From an uncultured Campylobacter sp. (GTDB lineage: Bacteria; Campylobacterota; Campylobacteria; Campylobacterales; Campylobacteraceae): a stretch of 7,396 bases of DNA. The first letter of the stretch is position 1. Each line of letters opens with the position of its first letter. Below the pieces are notes generated by a model. It had not been told where the DNA came from, made no database searches, and worked only from the letters and a program-made list of their open reading frames with translations. The stretch lies in NCBI RefSeq assembly GCF_938031315.1, contig NZ_CALHHT010000075.1, forward strand, positions 1 through 7,396, written 5' to 3'. Shown here piece after piece: positions 1-5,543 of the stretch. A program made the translations under genes and the position numbers.

Positions 1-1
1 G

Positions 2-394
2 ATTAAAGACGGCTTTAGCGGGCGCGGATTTACGTTATATAAATTTGATAATAAGCTTTTGTATATTATGATTTATAAAACCACTCCTTATATATATCAG
101 ACGGATGATTTCGCAAATCTTGCTTACATTTTAGATCCCAAAGAGTGTAGTAAAATCACAAAAGATCCTCGTAGCAGGGTAAATTTGGAGATTCCAGGCA
201 ATATCATATATAAACCGCGTCTGTTTTATGCCGAACCGATACGTTATAAAGATATAGACTATCTACTTTTCATAGATTTTGACAATACGGATAGCGGACA
301 ACTATTCAACGTCACAATCAGGAAATTTAAAGACGGTATTTTACAAATGCCTGTTTGTAGCAATTCATACGTAAATACGAAGCTTTATCGATAG
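2..394 (+). CDS. Hypothetical protein, 5'-truncated by window edge; tandem paralog of the next gene
   Basis: An open frame runs from the first bases of the window to a TAG at 392-394, giving about 130 C-terminal residues. A TTG at 59 is only an internal codon: the 19 codons before it align with the downstream paralog (IKDGFSGRGF against IKDGFTGRGF), so the true start lies outside the window. The two proteins align to their ends, sharing the patterns YILDP.ECSKI, YLLFID and a C-terminal NTKxYR. Two cysteines (in KECSKI and PVCSNS) match the last two cysteines of the paralog. The paralog has a signal peptide, so this protein is probably exported too, though its N-terminus is not visible. The next gene starts 8 nt after this stop, which indicates one operon. 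The DNA is AT-rich relative to ybeY and queC. I do not recognise the family; a duplicated periplasmic immunity-type or other small secreted protein is possible but unproven. Confidence 0.8.
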   Translation: MKDGFSGRGFTLYKFDNKLLYIMIYKTTPYIYQTDDFANLAYILDPKECSKITKDPRSRVNLEIPGNIIYKPRLFYAEPIRYKDIDYLLFIDFDNTDSGQLFNVTIRKFKDGILQMPVCSNSYVNTKLYR

Positions 395-874
395 GGGCGG
401 TTATGTGGGTTCATATTTTCATCTTAATGATCGCATTCGTACTATTTGCGAATGCAAACGATGTAAGCGATACGGAAATTCCTTTTGATTTAAAAATAGC
501 TTTATGGAAAGCTAATGATAGGAAAGTAGTAAGAAACAATCCTTCCGGTATGGTAGAAGGAGAAACCACTTTCAACGGAAAAACCGTTAGCTTTTGGCAA
601 ATAGATAGAAATGCAACGCTCAAAAAAGAATATGAAGAGCATTTATCAAAAGAAAGAGACTTCTGCAACGACTTTTACGATGATCTATTCGAATGGAAAA
701 ATATAAGCGTAATCAAGCCTCTGGTTTTTGATACGACGGATTACAATAACCCCGTTTTAAAGAAAAATATGGGCGATTGCTGGTATATGGATATGAATAA
801 AACGATTAAAGACGGCTTTACGGGGAGAGGATTTACGTTATATAAATTTGATAATAAGCTTTTGTATATTATGA
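26..874 (+). repeat. 46-bp identical direct repeat shared by the two tandem paralogs (26-71 and 829-874)
   Basis: Positions 26-71 and 829-874 are identical over 46 bp, within a 70-bp block (1-70 and 804-873) that differs at only four positions. Elsewhere the two genes are clearly diverged at DNA and protein level. The repeat encodes the same segment in both proteins (GFTLYKFDNKLLYIM). Such a patch inside diverged paralogs suggests recent local gene conversion, or strong constraint on this segment. Confidence 0.85.
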
Positions 875-1209
875 CGTATAGAGATTTTCGGCAATACGAG
901 ATGTCTTTTGCAAATTTTATGTATATTCTAGATCCGCAAGAGTGCAGTAAAATTATAAAAGACCCCTCATACGATTCATATTATAGCAGGGCAGATTTTG
1001 AGGATTATCGAAACAAGATCGCAGGAGATACCCTGATTTATTTCGGACCGATAAAATATAAGAGCGAAGATTATCTACTTTTTATCGATTCCGTAAATTT
1101 AATAAACGGTCTTAAAGCGGTTTCTATTCAAATTAGTAAATTTAAAGACAAAGTTTCGCAAACATCCGTTTGTAGAAATTTATATTTAAATACAAAAATT
1201 TATCGTTAA
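403..1209 (+). CDS. Hypothetical exported protein with four cysteines, paralog of upstream gene
   Basis: This 268-residue protein starts at ATG 403, after a purine-rich stretch (AGGGG near 393-398) that serves as a modest ribosome binding site. Residues 1-18 form a signal peptide: a short polar start, a hydrophobic run (IFILMIAFVLF) and an AxA-type cleavage site (FANA, then ND). The mature protein should be periplasmic or secreted. Cysteines fall at about 88, 126, 181 and 257; an even number in an exported protein fits two disulfides. The C-terminal half (from about residue 135) is paralogous to the partial gene upstream. The middle is rich in aromatic and charged residues, with no membrane segment after the signal. 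It lies 8 nt after the upstream stop, and a strong AAGGAG overlaps its own stop codon, so the locus looks like a tandem operon. No known domain was recognised. Tandem duplicated secreted small proteins are often immunity proteins, but that role is only a guess. Confidence 0.85.
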   Translation: MWVHIFILMIAFVLFANANDVSDTEIPFDLKIALWKANDRKVVRNNPSGMVEGETTFNGKTVSFWQIDRNATLKKEYEEHLSKERDFCNDFYDDLFEWKNISVIKPLVFDTTDYNNPVLKKNMGDCWYMDMNKTIKDGFTGRGFTLYKFDNKLLYIMTYRDFRQYEMSFANFMYILDPQECSKIIKDPSYDSYYSRADFEDYRNKIAGDTLIYFGPIKYKSEDYLLFIDSVNLINGLKAVSIQISKFKDKVSQTSVCRNLYLNTKIYR

Positions 1210-1219
1210 GGAGTAAAAC

Positions 1220-1359
1220 ATGCAACGCATTCAGTTGCCGTTGATAACTTTAAGTATGCAAAATTTTGGTTGGGAAATTACGGCGAATTTACCTTAAAAG
1301 ATCCTTTTATCGCTGCGGTTTTGGGCTTGCAGTTTTTGCTCCTCAATCTGCGTTTTTAA
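1220..1359 (+). pseudogene. Probable decayed start of a third gene in the tandem operon
   Basis: AAGGAG at 1208-1213 overlaps the stop of the preceding gene and stands 6 nt before an ATG at 1220, an excellent initiation signal. The frame from this ATG yields only 25 residues (stop at 1295-1297). The overlapping frame from 1222 is open to a TAA at 1357-1359 and reads like protein, including the segment VDNFKYAKFWLGNYGEF and then LKDPFIAAVLGLQ. Restoring a single base after the ATG would join start and frame to give an N-terminus MATHSVAV. The simplest reading is a gene fragment with a 1-nt deletion next to its start and its 3' part lost before the ybeY end. The alternative is a genuine 25-residue peptide or chance coding-like sequence. 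The parent family is not recognised. Confidence 0.4.
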
Positions 1360-1422
1360 AATTTTGTTCGGATTTTACGCCGCCGCACATGCTTTCGTCC
1401 GTCGCTTTTCGCTCCGCAGCGC

Positions 1423-2052
1423 CTACTCCTCGCTTTCATCCGTTCGCACGATCAGGCTTTTTGGAAGGCGAAATTTCTCGATTATCTCGCACTCCTTGGC
1501 GCGCATCTGCCCGCTGTCGCTTTCGTGATCGTAACCCAGCACGTGCAGCAAGCCATGCGTAAAAAGCAGCGCCGTCTCGTCATCCCTGCCGTGCCCCAGC
1601 TGCGCGGCTTTCAGCTCTACGAGGTCTAAATTTATCACGACCGAGCCGAGCAGCGCGGGGGCGAAATTCCCGACGCCAAAATTCTCATTCTTTAAATTTT
1701 CATCGTCAGAACTTTCGCTCTCGGAATTTTCGGAATTTATAGTATTAGAATTTTCGCTCGCAGAATTCGCGACGCCTGTATTTTTACTAGCAGAATTTAC
1801 GGCGTTTTGATTTTTATCGTCGCTGTTTTCATGCGCGGAATTTTCCTCGCTCAAATCCCCGCCAAAGCCCGCAAACGCCGCAGGATCGAGCGGGAAGCTC
1901 AACACGTCGGTCGTCTTATCGATGCCGCGCGTTTGCGCATTTAGCCGCCGCATCTCCTCGCCGCGCACGAAAATTAGCTCGACGCTCCCGCCGCCCAGCT
2001 CCGCCGCGATAGCGTCCAAAATTTCGGGATAGGGCTGCTCGCAAAGTATCAT
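1423..2052 (-). CDS. ybeY: YbeY endoribonuclease (rRNA maturation factor) with a low-complexity insertion
   Basis: YbeY is a zinc-dependent endoribonuclease needed for 16S rRNA 3'-end maturation and ribosome quality control in the cytoplasm. The family signature is intact: TDVLSFP at about residues 48-54, LLGSVVINLDLV at 134-145 (corresponding to the usual LGDIVI segment), and the metal-binding HGLLHVLGYDH at 166-176, whose ligands should be His166, His170 and His176. At 209 residues it is much longer than the roughly 135-160 typical of the family. The excess is an Asn/Ser/Glu/Asp-rich insertion at about residues 67-130, between the TDVLSFP strand and the next conserved strand, containing a run of N-initiated pentapeptides. 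The frame is uninterrupted and the catalytic end is complete, so the enzyme is probably functional with a disordered loop. The ATG at 2052 is preceded by GAGGGG (complement of 2058-2063). It is divergent from queC, with 54 bp between the starts. Confidence 0.93.
   Translation of the reverse strand: MILCEQPYPEILDAIAAELGGGSVELIFVRGEEMRRLNAQTRGIDKTTDVLSFPLDPAAFAGFGGDLSEENSAHENSDDKNQNAVNSASKNTGVANSASENSNTINSENSESESSDDENLKNENFGVGNFAPALLGSVVINLDLVELKAAQLGHGRDDETALLFTHGLLHVLGYDHESDSGQMRAKECEIIEKFRLPKSLIVRTDESEE
1723..1842 (-). repeat. 15-nt (pentapeptide) repeat array inside ybeY
   Basis: In the YbeY insertion, asparagine recurs exactly every five residues at positions 71, 76, 81, 86, 91, 96, 101 and 106, giving units such as NSAHE, NSDDK, NSASK, NTGVA, NSASE and NSNTI. 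At the DNA level this is a degenerate 15-nt tandem repeat, most units beginning AAT-TCN on the coding strand. Further N/S/E-rich sequence (ESESSDDENLKNENF) follows out of phase. It does not match the A(D/N)LXX pentapeptide-repeat fold. It looks like a minisatellite that expanded in frame and then diverged. Confidence 0.8.
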
Positions 2053-2106
2053 TTTTACCCCTCTTTTATAAAATTTTCGTATAATTTTAGCAAAAAAAGG
2101 ACGAAA
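2053..2106. promoter_or_regulatory. Divergent promoter region between ybeY and queC
   Basis: The 54 bp between the two start codons must carry both promoters. For queC, TATAAT at 2080-2085 is a perfect -10 box 21 nt before the ATG, with AAGGA at 2097-2101 as ribosome binding site, so the leader would be very short. For ybeY, the complementary strand has an AT-rich -10-like stretch (TTATAC within complement 2077-2086) ahead of its GAGGGG. The -10 elements overlap back to back, so the two genes probably compete for polymerase. No clear -35 box is visible, as is common in Campylobacter. Confidence 0.6.
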
Positions 2107-3198
2107 ATGAGAGCTTTATGCGTGATCAGCGGCGGCATGGACAGCGCGACCTGCGCCTATATCGCGAGGCGCGAAGGTTACGAGATCGTGGCGCTGCACT
2201 TTGACTACGATCAGCGCACGATGGGCAAGGAGCGCGAGTGCTTCGGTAAAATTTGCGACGATTTGGGGGTCGCAAAGAGGCTAATTTTAGACGCTCGCTT
2301 TATCGCACAAATCGGCGGCAGCGCCCTTACGGACGGTGCTTTGCCGATCAGAAAGGGCGCGGCGGAGCTTTGCGGTGCGGTAAATTCTATTGGCGCCAAG
2401 ATTGACAGCGCGGCAAATTCCAAGAGCGCTCGCCTAGACGGGCAAAATTCTATTGCGGCAAATTCTATTGATGCCGAGATTGGTGGGCAAAATTTTACTG
2501 CGTCAGATTTCTCGGCGGGCTCAGCGGACGCTCCGCTTGATGCAGATTCGGCGCGGAGCAGCCGTACACAGAGCGGTGAAATTTTAACGCAAGAGAGTGA
2601 AATTTCACTAGGGGACGATGAGCCTTCGCCGCAAGGCAGTAAAATTCTGGTTCAAGAAGGTGAAATTTCACTTCAAAGCGGAGCCGGGCCGCAACAGGGC
2701 GATAAAATTTCATCGAAGCGCGCAGAGGGTGAAATTTCATCGCAAAGCCAAAGCGATAAAATTTCACCGCCAAGCGGCGAGAGCGTGTTTTCGGATCTGC
2801 CGAGCACCTACGTGCCGTTTCGCAACGGCGTGTTTTTGAGCATCGCCGCCGCGCTTGCCGAGAAGGAGCGCTGCGACGCGATTTTCATCGGCGTGGTGCA
2901 GGAGGACAGCAGCGGCTACCCCGACTGCAGCGCGGAGTTCATCGGCGCGTTTGAGCGAGCGCTCGATCTGGGCACGAGCCGCGACTTTCATCCGCGCATC
3001 AAAACCCCGCTCGTGCACCTTAGCAAGGCGCAGATCGTTTCGCTGGCGCTTGAAATCGGCGTGCCGTTAGAGCTTACGTGGAGCTGCTACGAGCGCGAGG
3101 ACGCTGCGTGCGGGCTTTGCGACAGCTGCCTACTGCGACTTAAGGGCTTTGCTGGCGCCGGCGCAAAAGATAAAATCCCCTACGCGATAGAAGCTTAG
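2107..3198 (+). CDS. queC: QueC, 7-cyano-7-deazaguanine (preQ0) synthase, with a ~150-residue insertion
   Basis: QueC converts 7-carboxy-7-deazaguanine plus ammonia to preQ0 with ATP, a cytoplasmic step in queuosine biosynthesis. The N-terminal PP-loop ATP pyrophosphatase motif SGGMDS is at residues 8-13, followed by HFDYDQR at 31-37. The second half shows the conserved PSTYVPFRNG (232-241), GVVQEDSSGYPDC (262-274), KTPL (299-302), and a C-terminal zinc site formed by Cys327, Cys335, Cys338 and Cys341. Typical QueC is about 220-230 residues; this one is 363. The excess lies between GGSALTDGALPI (ends at 81) and LPSTYVPF (starts at 231), a loop position in the family. The insertion is low-complexity Ala/Ser/Gln/Gly/Glu-rich with internal periodicity. 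All catalytic and zinc residues are present and the frame is open throughout, so activity is likely. ATG 2107 is supported by AAGGA 6 nt upstream. It appears monocistronic. Confidence 0.95.
   Translation: MRALCVISGGMDSATCAYIARREGYEIVALHFDYDQRTMGKERECFGKICDDLGVAKRLILDARFIAQIGGSALTDGALPIRKGAAELCGAVNSIGAKIDSAANSKSARLDGQNSIAANSIDAEIGGQNFTASDFSAGSADAPLDADSARSSRTQSGEILTQESEISLGDDEPSPQGSKILVQEGEISLQSGAGPQQGDKISSKRAEGEISSQSQSDKISPPSGESVFSDLPSTYVPFRNGVFLSIAAALAEKERCDAIFIGVVQEDSSGYPDCSAEFIGAFERALDLGTSRDFHPRIKTPLVHLSKAQIVSLALEIGVPLELTWSCYEREDAACGLCDSCLLRLKGFAGAGAKDKIPYAIEA
2383..2505 (+). repeat. AATTC-centred repeat block in the first part of the queC insertion
   Basis: The core AATTC (or AATTT) recurs at 2383, 2416, 2446, 2461 and 2491, spaced 33, 30, 15 and 30 nt, so mostly at multiples of 15. 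The encoded Asn-Ser (finally Asn-Phe) pairs fall at residues 93, 104, 114, 119 and 129, with units such as GQNSI and AANSI. The pentapeptide period and the NS-initiated units resemble the array in the neighbouring ybeY. Confidence 0.7.
2575..2775 (+). repeat. 21-nt (heptapeptide) repeat array with palindromic TGAAATTTCA cores in queC
   Basis: Cores of the type T(G/A)AAATT(T/C)(C/T)(A/G) begin at 2577, 2598, 2640, 2661, 2703, 2730 and 2757. Spacings are 21, 42, 21, 42, 27 and 27 nt, so the first part is a 63-nt higher-order unit made of three 21-nt units. The protein shows matching heptads from residue 157: GEILTQE, SEISLGD, DEPSPQG, then SKILVQE, GEISLQS, GAGPQQG, then DKISSKR, GEISSQS and DKISPPS, the last three separated by two-residue spacers. 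TGAAATTTCA is a perfect palindrome and occurs exactly three times (2598, 2661, 2730); the first copy extends to a 14-nt palindrome at 2596-2609. Confidence 0.85.
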
Positions 3199-3443
3199 GC
3201 GCGACGCGACGAAATTTAATCGCGCCGCGACGAAATTTACCGAGCCCGCGTATCGTGTAATCCGCGCAGTGTTTAAATTTGAAACGCCGCATAGTTTGCG
3301 GCTAGATTTAAATGCGCTGCGGCTTGCACTTTGGCGCGCGCCGAGCTGCGGCTGTAAATTTAAACTGCGCTTCGGAATTTGAAAAATTTTAATGTGAGCG
3401 TTGCATGCGGTTTGAGGCGAAAATCAATTATAAATCCTACTTC

Positions 3444-3489
3444 CTACGATATATTTATTAGCGTATAGGCGGATATAAACATATCGTAG
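3444..3489. promoter_or_regulatory. Candidate operator: 9-bp inverted repeat flanking the promoter
   Basis: CTACGATAT at 3444-3452 is the exact reverse complement of ATATCGTAG at 3481-3489, separated by 28 nt. The right arm directly abuts the TATAAT -10 box at 3490-3495. The geometry suits a dimeric regulator contacting two half-sites around the polymerase site, with centres roughly 37 nt apart. The regulator is unknown and the repeat could be fortuitous. Confidence 0.4.
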
Positions 3490-3517
3490 TATAATCCGAG
3501 AATTAAATTTTAAGGAG
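3490..3517 (+). promoter_or_regulatory. -10 box and ribosome binding site of the AT-rich orphan gene
   Basis: TATAAT at 3490-3495 is a consensus -10 hexamer, and AAGGAG at 3512-3517 lies 6 nt before the ATG at 3524. No clear -35 element is seen, as in many Campylobacter promoters. The gene thus has its own promoter, independent of queC. Confidence 0.65.
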
Positions 3518-3523
3518 TGGAGA

Positions 3524-4006
3524 ATGGCGTTTGTTGCGGAATATATTTCGAAAGAGGACTTGAAGAAATATAATGTTATAGACACTGTTAATAAAATTAG
3601 GACAAAATTTAGAAAACCTTTATTGAGCGATCAAGATATTAGATGGTTAAATTGGGTAGTAGATAAACAAAAACAGACCTATCTTATCTTTATCGGTAGC
3701 CCTCAACTGCCGGATCCACGGGATGGCTATACGGGCGAGGATATTTGGTTGCTTCATTATAAAGGTAAAAATATCGAGCTTGATATAAGGCGAATTTATG
3801 ATAAGACTACAAGTAAAATGCTAGTCGATAATCCGTTTTTTATCAAATATAAGTTAGAAAGTATAAATTCCAGCACTTACGGAATTTCTTTAGATGAGCT
3901 CTATAAGGTGCTTGGTGAAGCTTTAATAGAATATGGCGAAAGCGGTATACACGGTAGAAAGTTCTTGCCAAAAGAACACGAAGTCGTAACTTTCCTGCAC
4001 GATTAA
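3524..4006 (+). CDS. Hypothetical cytoplasmic protein, 160 residues, AT-rich orphan
   Basis: The open frame starts at ATG 3524 behind AAGGAG and ends with TAA at 4004-4006. The protein has no signal peptide, no membrane segment and no cysteine, so it should be a soluble cytoplasmic protein. It is rich in Lys, Ile, Tyr and Asp, with alternating hydrophobic stretches (QTYLIFIGSP at about 52-61; DIWLLHYKGK at about 73-82) that suggest a mixed alpha/beta fold, and a helical C-terminal part (ELYKVLGEALIEYGESG). Codon and base use are much more AT-rich than queC or tsaD and resemble the two paralogs at the window start, which suggests acquisition by transfer. I do not recognise the family. A small, soluble, AT-rich protein with its own promoter and a decayed neighbour could be an orphan immunity protein, but nothing in the sequence proves it. 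Confidence 0.8.
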   Translation: MAFVAEYISKEDLKKYNVIDTVNKIRTKFRKPLLSDQDIRWLNWVVDKQKQTYLIFIGSPQLPDPRDGYTGEDIWLLHYKGKNIELDIRRIYDKTTSKMLVDNPFFIKYKLESINSSTYGISLDELYKVLGEALIEYGESGIHGRKFLPKEHEVVTFLHD

Positions 4007-4277
4007 GAAAGTGCAAAAAATGACAAGCTAACAAAACTGATCAAAATTTAGCAGACATTGCAAGCAGCGAGGATGTGCAACGGTAGCGGCACCGATGACG
4101 GTGCGAGCATGAAAGAGATTTAACAAAACGTGGCGCTAGCCTTAAACGCGATATGTAAATTCAAAGCGAAATTTATCCAAAACCTAACCGTGAGCGAGCG
4201 CGAGATAAAATTTTACTCAAACGTCCAGCATGTGAGAATCCGCTAGCGGACGCAGATTATTTGTAAATTTTAAAATT
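4007..4277 (+). pseudogene. Possible relic of a degraded gene between the orphan gene and tsaD
   Basis: No intact frame is present, but coding-like pieces appear in different + frames. One reads ANKTDQNLADIASSEDVQR (about 4026-4085). Another, after an in-frame stop, reads NVALALNAICKFKAKFIQN and on through LTVSEREIKFYSNVQHV to a TAG near 4246. Together they look like one gene broken by frameshifts and a stop. The parent gene is not recognised and chance resemblance cannot be excluded. The segment also contains a 12-nt palindrome TCCGCTAGCGGA at 4239-4250. Confidence 0.3.
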
Positions 4278-4288
4278 TCACTCAAACG
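4206..4288. repeat. 18-nt direct repeat at the 3' end of tsaD
   Basis: TAAAATTTTACTCAAACG at 4206-4223 recurs at 4271-4288 with one mismatch (T to C). The second copy covers the tsaD stop codon region, so the first may be a remnant of a short duplication of the gene end. The copies are 65 nt apart and frame the palindrome at 4239-4250. Confidence 0.55.
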
Positions 4289-5285
4289 CCGAGCGTAGAT
4301 TTAGATGCGGAACGATTTGCAGTTCTGCGGGTGCCGTGAACTCTTTTTTACGCAGCTTTTCTATCGCTGCGCGCGCGATCATGGCGGCATTGTCGGAGCA
4401 AAATTTCATCGGCGCGAAAAGTATCTCGCAGCCCGCCCGCTCGCACAAATCCGTCAAAAGTCCGCGCAGATGCAGGTTCGCGCTCGCTCCGCCCACGACG
4501 CCGAAGCGCGTAAAGCGGCGCAGCTCAAAGATCCGCTGCAATTTATCCAGTATGTGCGCGCACGCCGCGTCCTCAAAGCAGCGCGCCAGATCGCGCATCG
4601 CCCGCTCATCTAGCTCGCCCGCCTCTTTTAGCTTTTCGATCTGCACGCGCACGGCGTTTTTAAGCCCCGAAAAGCTATACTCCAGCCGCCTATCGCCCTT
4701 CAGCGGCACGGGCAGCTCAAACCTCGGCTCGCCGCCTTTTGCAAGCTCCTCGATGAGTGCGCCGCCCGGGTAGCCGAGGCCTAGCATTTTGGCGATCTTA
4801 TCGAAGCTCTCGCCGAAGCTGTCGTCGCCGGTGGTCGCTAAAATTTCGATACCCCCCGCCGCGTCGATATCCAAAACCATCGTATGCCCGCCGCTAACGA
4901 GCAAAACGCCCATCGGAAATCGCGCCTCGCCGCCTAAAAACAGCGAGTAGACATGGCCTATGAGATGATTTACGCCGATGAGCGGCAGATTTAGCGCGAG
5001 CGCGAGCGCTTTTGCCATATTTACGCCGCCGATCAGGCTCACGCTAAGCCCCGGGGTATTGGTCGCTGCGACGGCGCTAAGCTCGCTAAAATAGGGCTTT
5101 GCGCGCTGCAAAATCCGCGGCAGCGCCTCCGTATGCAGCCTCGCGGCAAGCTCGGGTACGACGCCGCCGTATTTGGCATGATCGGCCTCCTGGCTTATTT
5201 TTTCGTAAAATTTCAGCTCGAAACTGCGCTCATCCATCACCGCGACCGAGCTGTCGTCGCAGCTGCTCTCAATAGCAAGTATCAC
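4278..5285 (-). CDS. tsaD: TsaD, tRNA N6-threonylcarbamoyladenosine (t6A37) transferase subunit
   Basis: TsaD (Kae1/Gcp/YgjD family) transfers the threonylcarbamoyl group from threonylcarbamoyl-AMP to A37 of ANN-decoding tRNAs, working with TsaB and TsaE in the cytoplasm; TsaC supplies the intermediate. The 335-residue length is normal. Motifs in order: IESSCDDSSVAV (5-16), GGVVPELAARLH (40-51), the metal-binding HLIGH with His107 and His111, SGGHT (131-135), GDDSFGESFDKIAKMLGLGYPGG (153-175), FSGLKNAV (205-212), GGASAN (265-270) and SDNAAM, whose Asp298 is the third metal ligand. Unlike ybeY and queC it carries no insertion. The start is GTG at 5285 (complement of CAC), supported by AAGGA six bases upstream and by the conserved N-terminus MILAIESSCD. 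It has its own promoter and an AAATTT-rich spacer separating it from creD. Confidence 0.96.
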   Translation of the reverse strand: MILAIESSCDDSSVAVMDERSFELKFYEKISQEADHAKYGGVVPELAARLHTEALPRILQRAKPYFSELSAVAATNTPGLSVSLIGGVNMAKALALALNLPLIGVNHLIGHVYSLFLGGEARFPMGVLLVSGGHTMVLDIDAAGGIEILATTGDDSFGESFDKIAKMLGLGYPGGALIEELAKGGEPRFELPVPLKGDRRLEYSFSGLKNAVRVQIEKLKEAGELDERAMRDLARCFEDAACAHILDKLQRIFELRRFTRFGVVGGASANLHLRGLLTDLCERAGCEILFAPMKFCSDNAAMIARAAIEKLRKKEFTAPAELQIVPHLNLRSAFE

Positions 5286-5291
5286 ACAAAA

Positions 5292-5316
5292 TCCTTAAAA
5301 TTTTTCGCTCATTATA
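5292..5316 (-). promoter_or_regulatory. tsaD promoter -10 box and ribosome binding site
   Basis: On the minus strand TATAAT (complement of 5311-5316) lies 25 nt before the GTG start, and AAGGA (complement of 5292-5296) stands 6 nt before it. The leader would be only about 20 nt. No clear -35 box is visible. Confidence 0.65.
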
Positions 5317-5514
5317 CTCAAAAATCGGCGCAGATGAAATTTTAAAATTTAAAGCGGCGCGATCTAAATTTTGTCTTTGTCGCGATGTGCTCACGCTCGC
5401 GGGGCTAAATTTTAAAATGTGCCGTTCGGCTCGGTCGCAGTTTGCATACCGCGGCGGCTAAATTTTAAATAGATGAAATTTTGGCAGTTGAAATTTAGCG
5501 AGCAAATTTAAAAT

Positions 5515-5543
5515 GGCCTTTGGATTTTAAAGCTCCAAAGGCC
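5515..5543 (-). terminator. Hairpin terminator downstream of creD
   Basis: GGCCTTTGGA (5515-5524) and TCCAAAGGCC (5534-5543) form a perfect 10-bp stem around a 9-nt loop. Read on the minus strand, the stem is 32 nt after the creD stop and is followed by ATTTTAAATTT, a modest U-rich tail. On the plus strand it is followed by only TTT. It most likely terminates creD and shields tsaD from read-through. Confidence 0.7.

Larger units (their letters stand above)
3199..3523. other. 325-bp spacer after queC: AAATTT repeats, small hairpin, then promoter region
   Basis: No convincing gene is present. CGCGACGAAATTTA occurs twice in tandem (3205-3218 and 3226-3239) at 21-nt spacing. A small hairpin GCCGCA-TAGTT-TGCGGC lies at 3286-3302, flanked by TTTAAAT on both sides; it might end queC transcription but has no T-run. 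GCGGCTAGATTTAAATGCGC (3299-3318) is loosely repeated near 3345-3368. From about 3420 the sequence turns AT-rich and belongs to the promoter of the following gene. Confidence 0.6.

Noticed and set aside
1266..1562. Plus-strand frame of 98 codons overlapping the ybeY 3' end
   Set aside because: It is largely antisense to the well-supported ybeY, has no ribosome binding site, and its Arg/Ala/Phe-rich composition is that of a shadow frame.
1723..1842. Campylobacter N-glycosylation sites in the Asn-rich YbeY insertion
   Set aside because: The PglB sequon needs D/E-X-N-X-S/T; the repeat units do not generally fit, and YbeY is cytoplasmic with no signal peptide.
2575..2775. CRISPR-like array in queC
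   Set aside because: The repeats are about 10 bp with variable 11-32 nt gaps, keep an open reading frame, and are embedded in a gene; this is not a CRISPR geometry.
2618..2839. Frames in both directions inside the queC insertion with recurring KFH or VKFH units
   Set aside because: The repetition mirrors the AAATTTCA DNA repeat in other frames; the queC frame continues with intact family motifs on both sides and explains the coding.
3985..4020. Terminator after the orphan gene from ACTTTC/GAAAGT or TGCAC/GTGCA pairings
   Set aside because: Stems are only 5-6 bp and are followed by an A-run, not a T-run, on the coding strand.
4305..4773. Two long plus-strand frames antisense to tsaD
   Set aside because: Both are complementary to conserved TsaD motifs and are rich in Arg, Ser and Ala, typical of antisense shadows.
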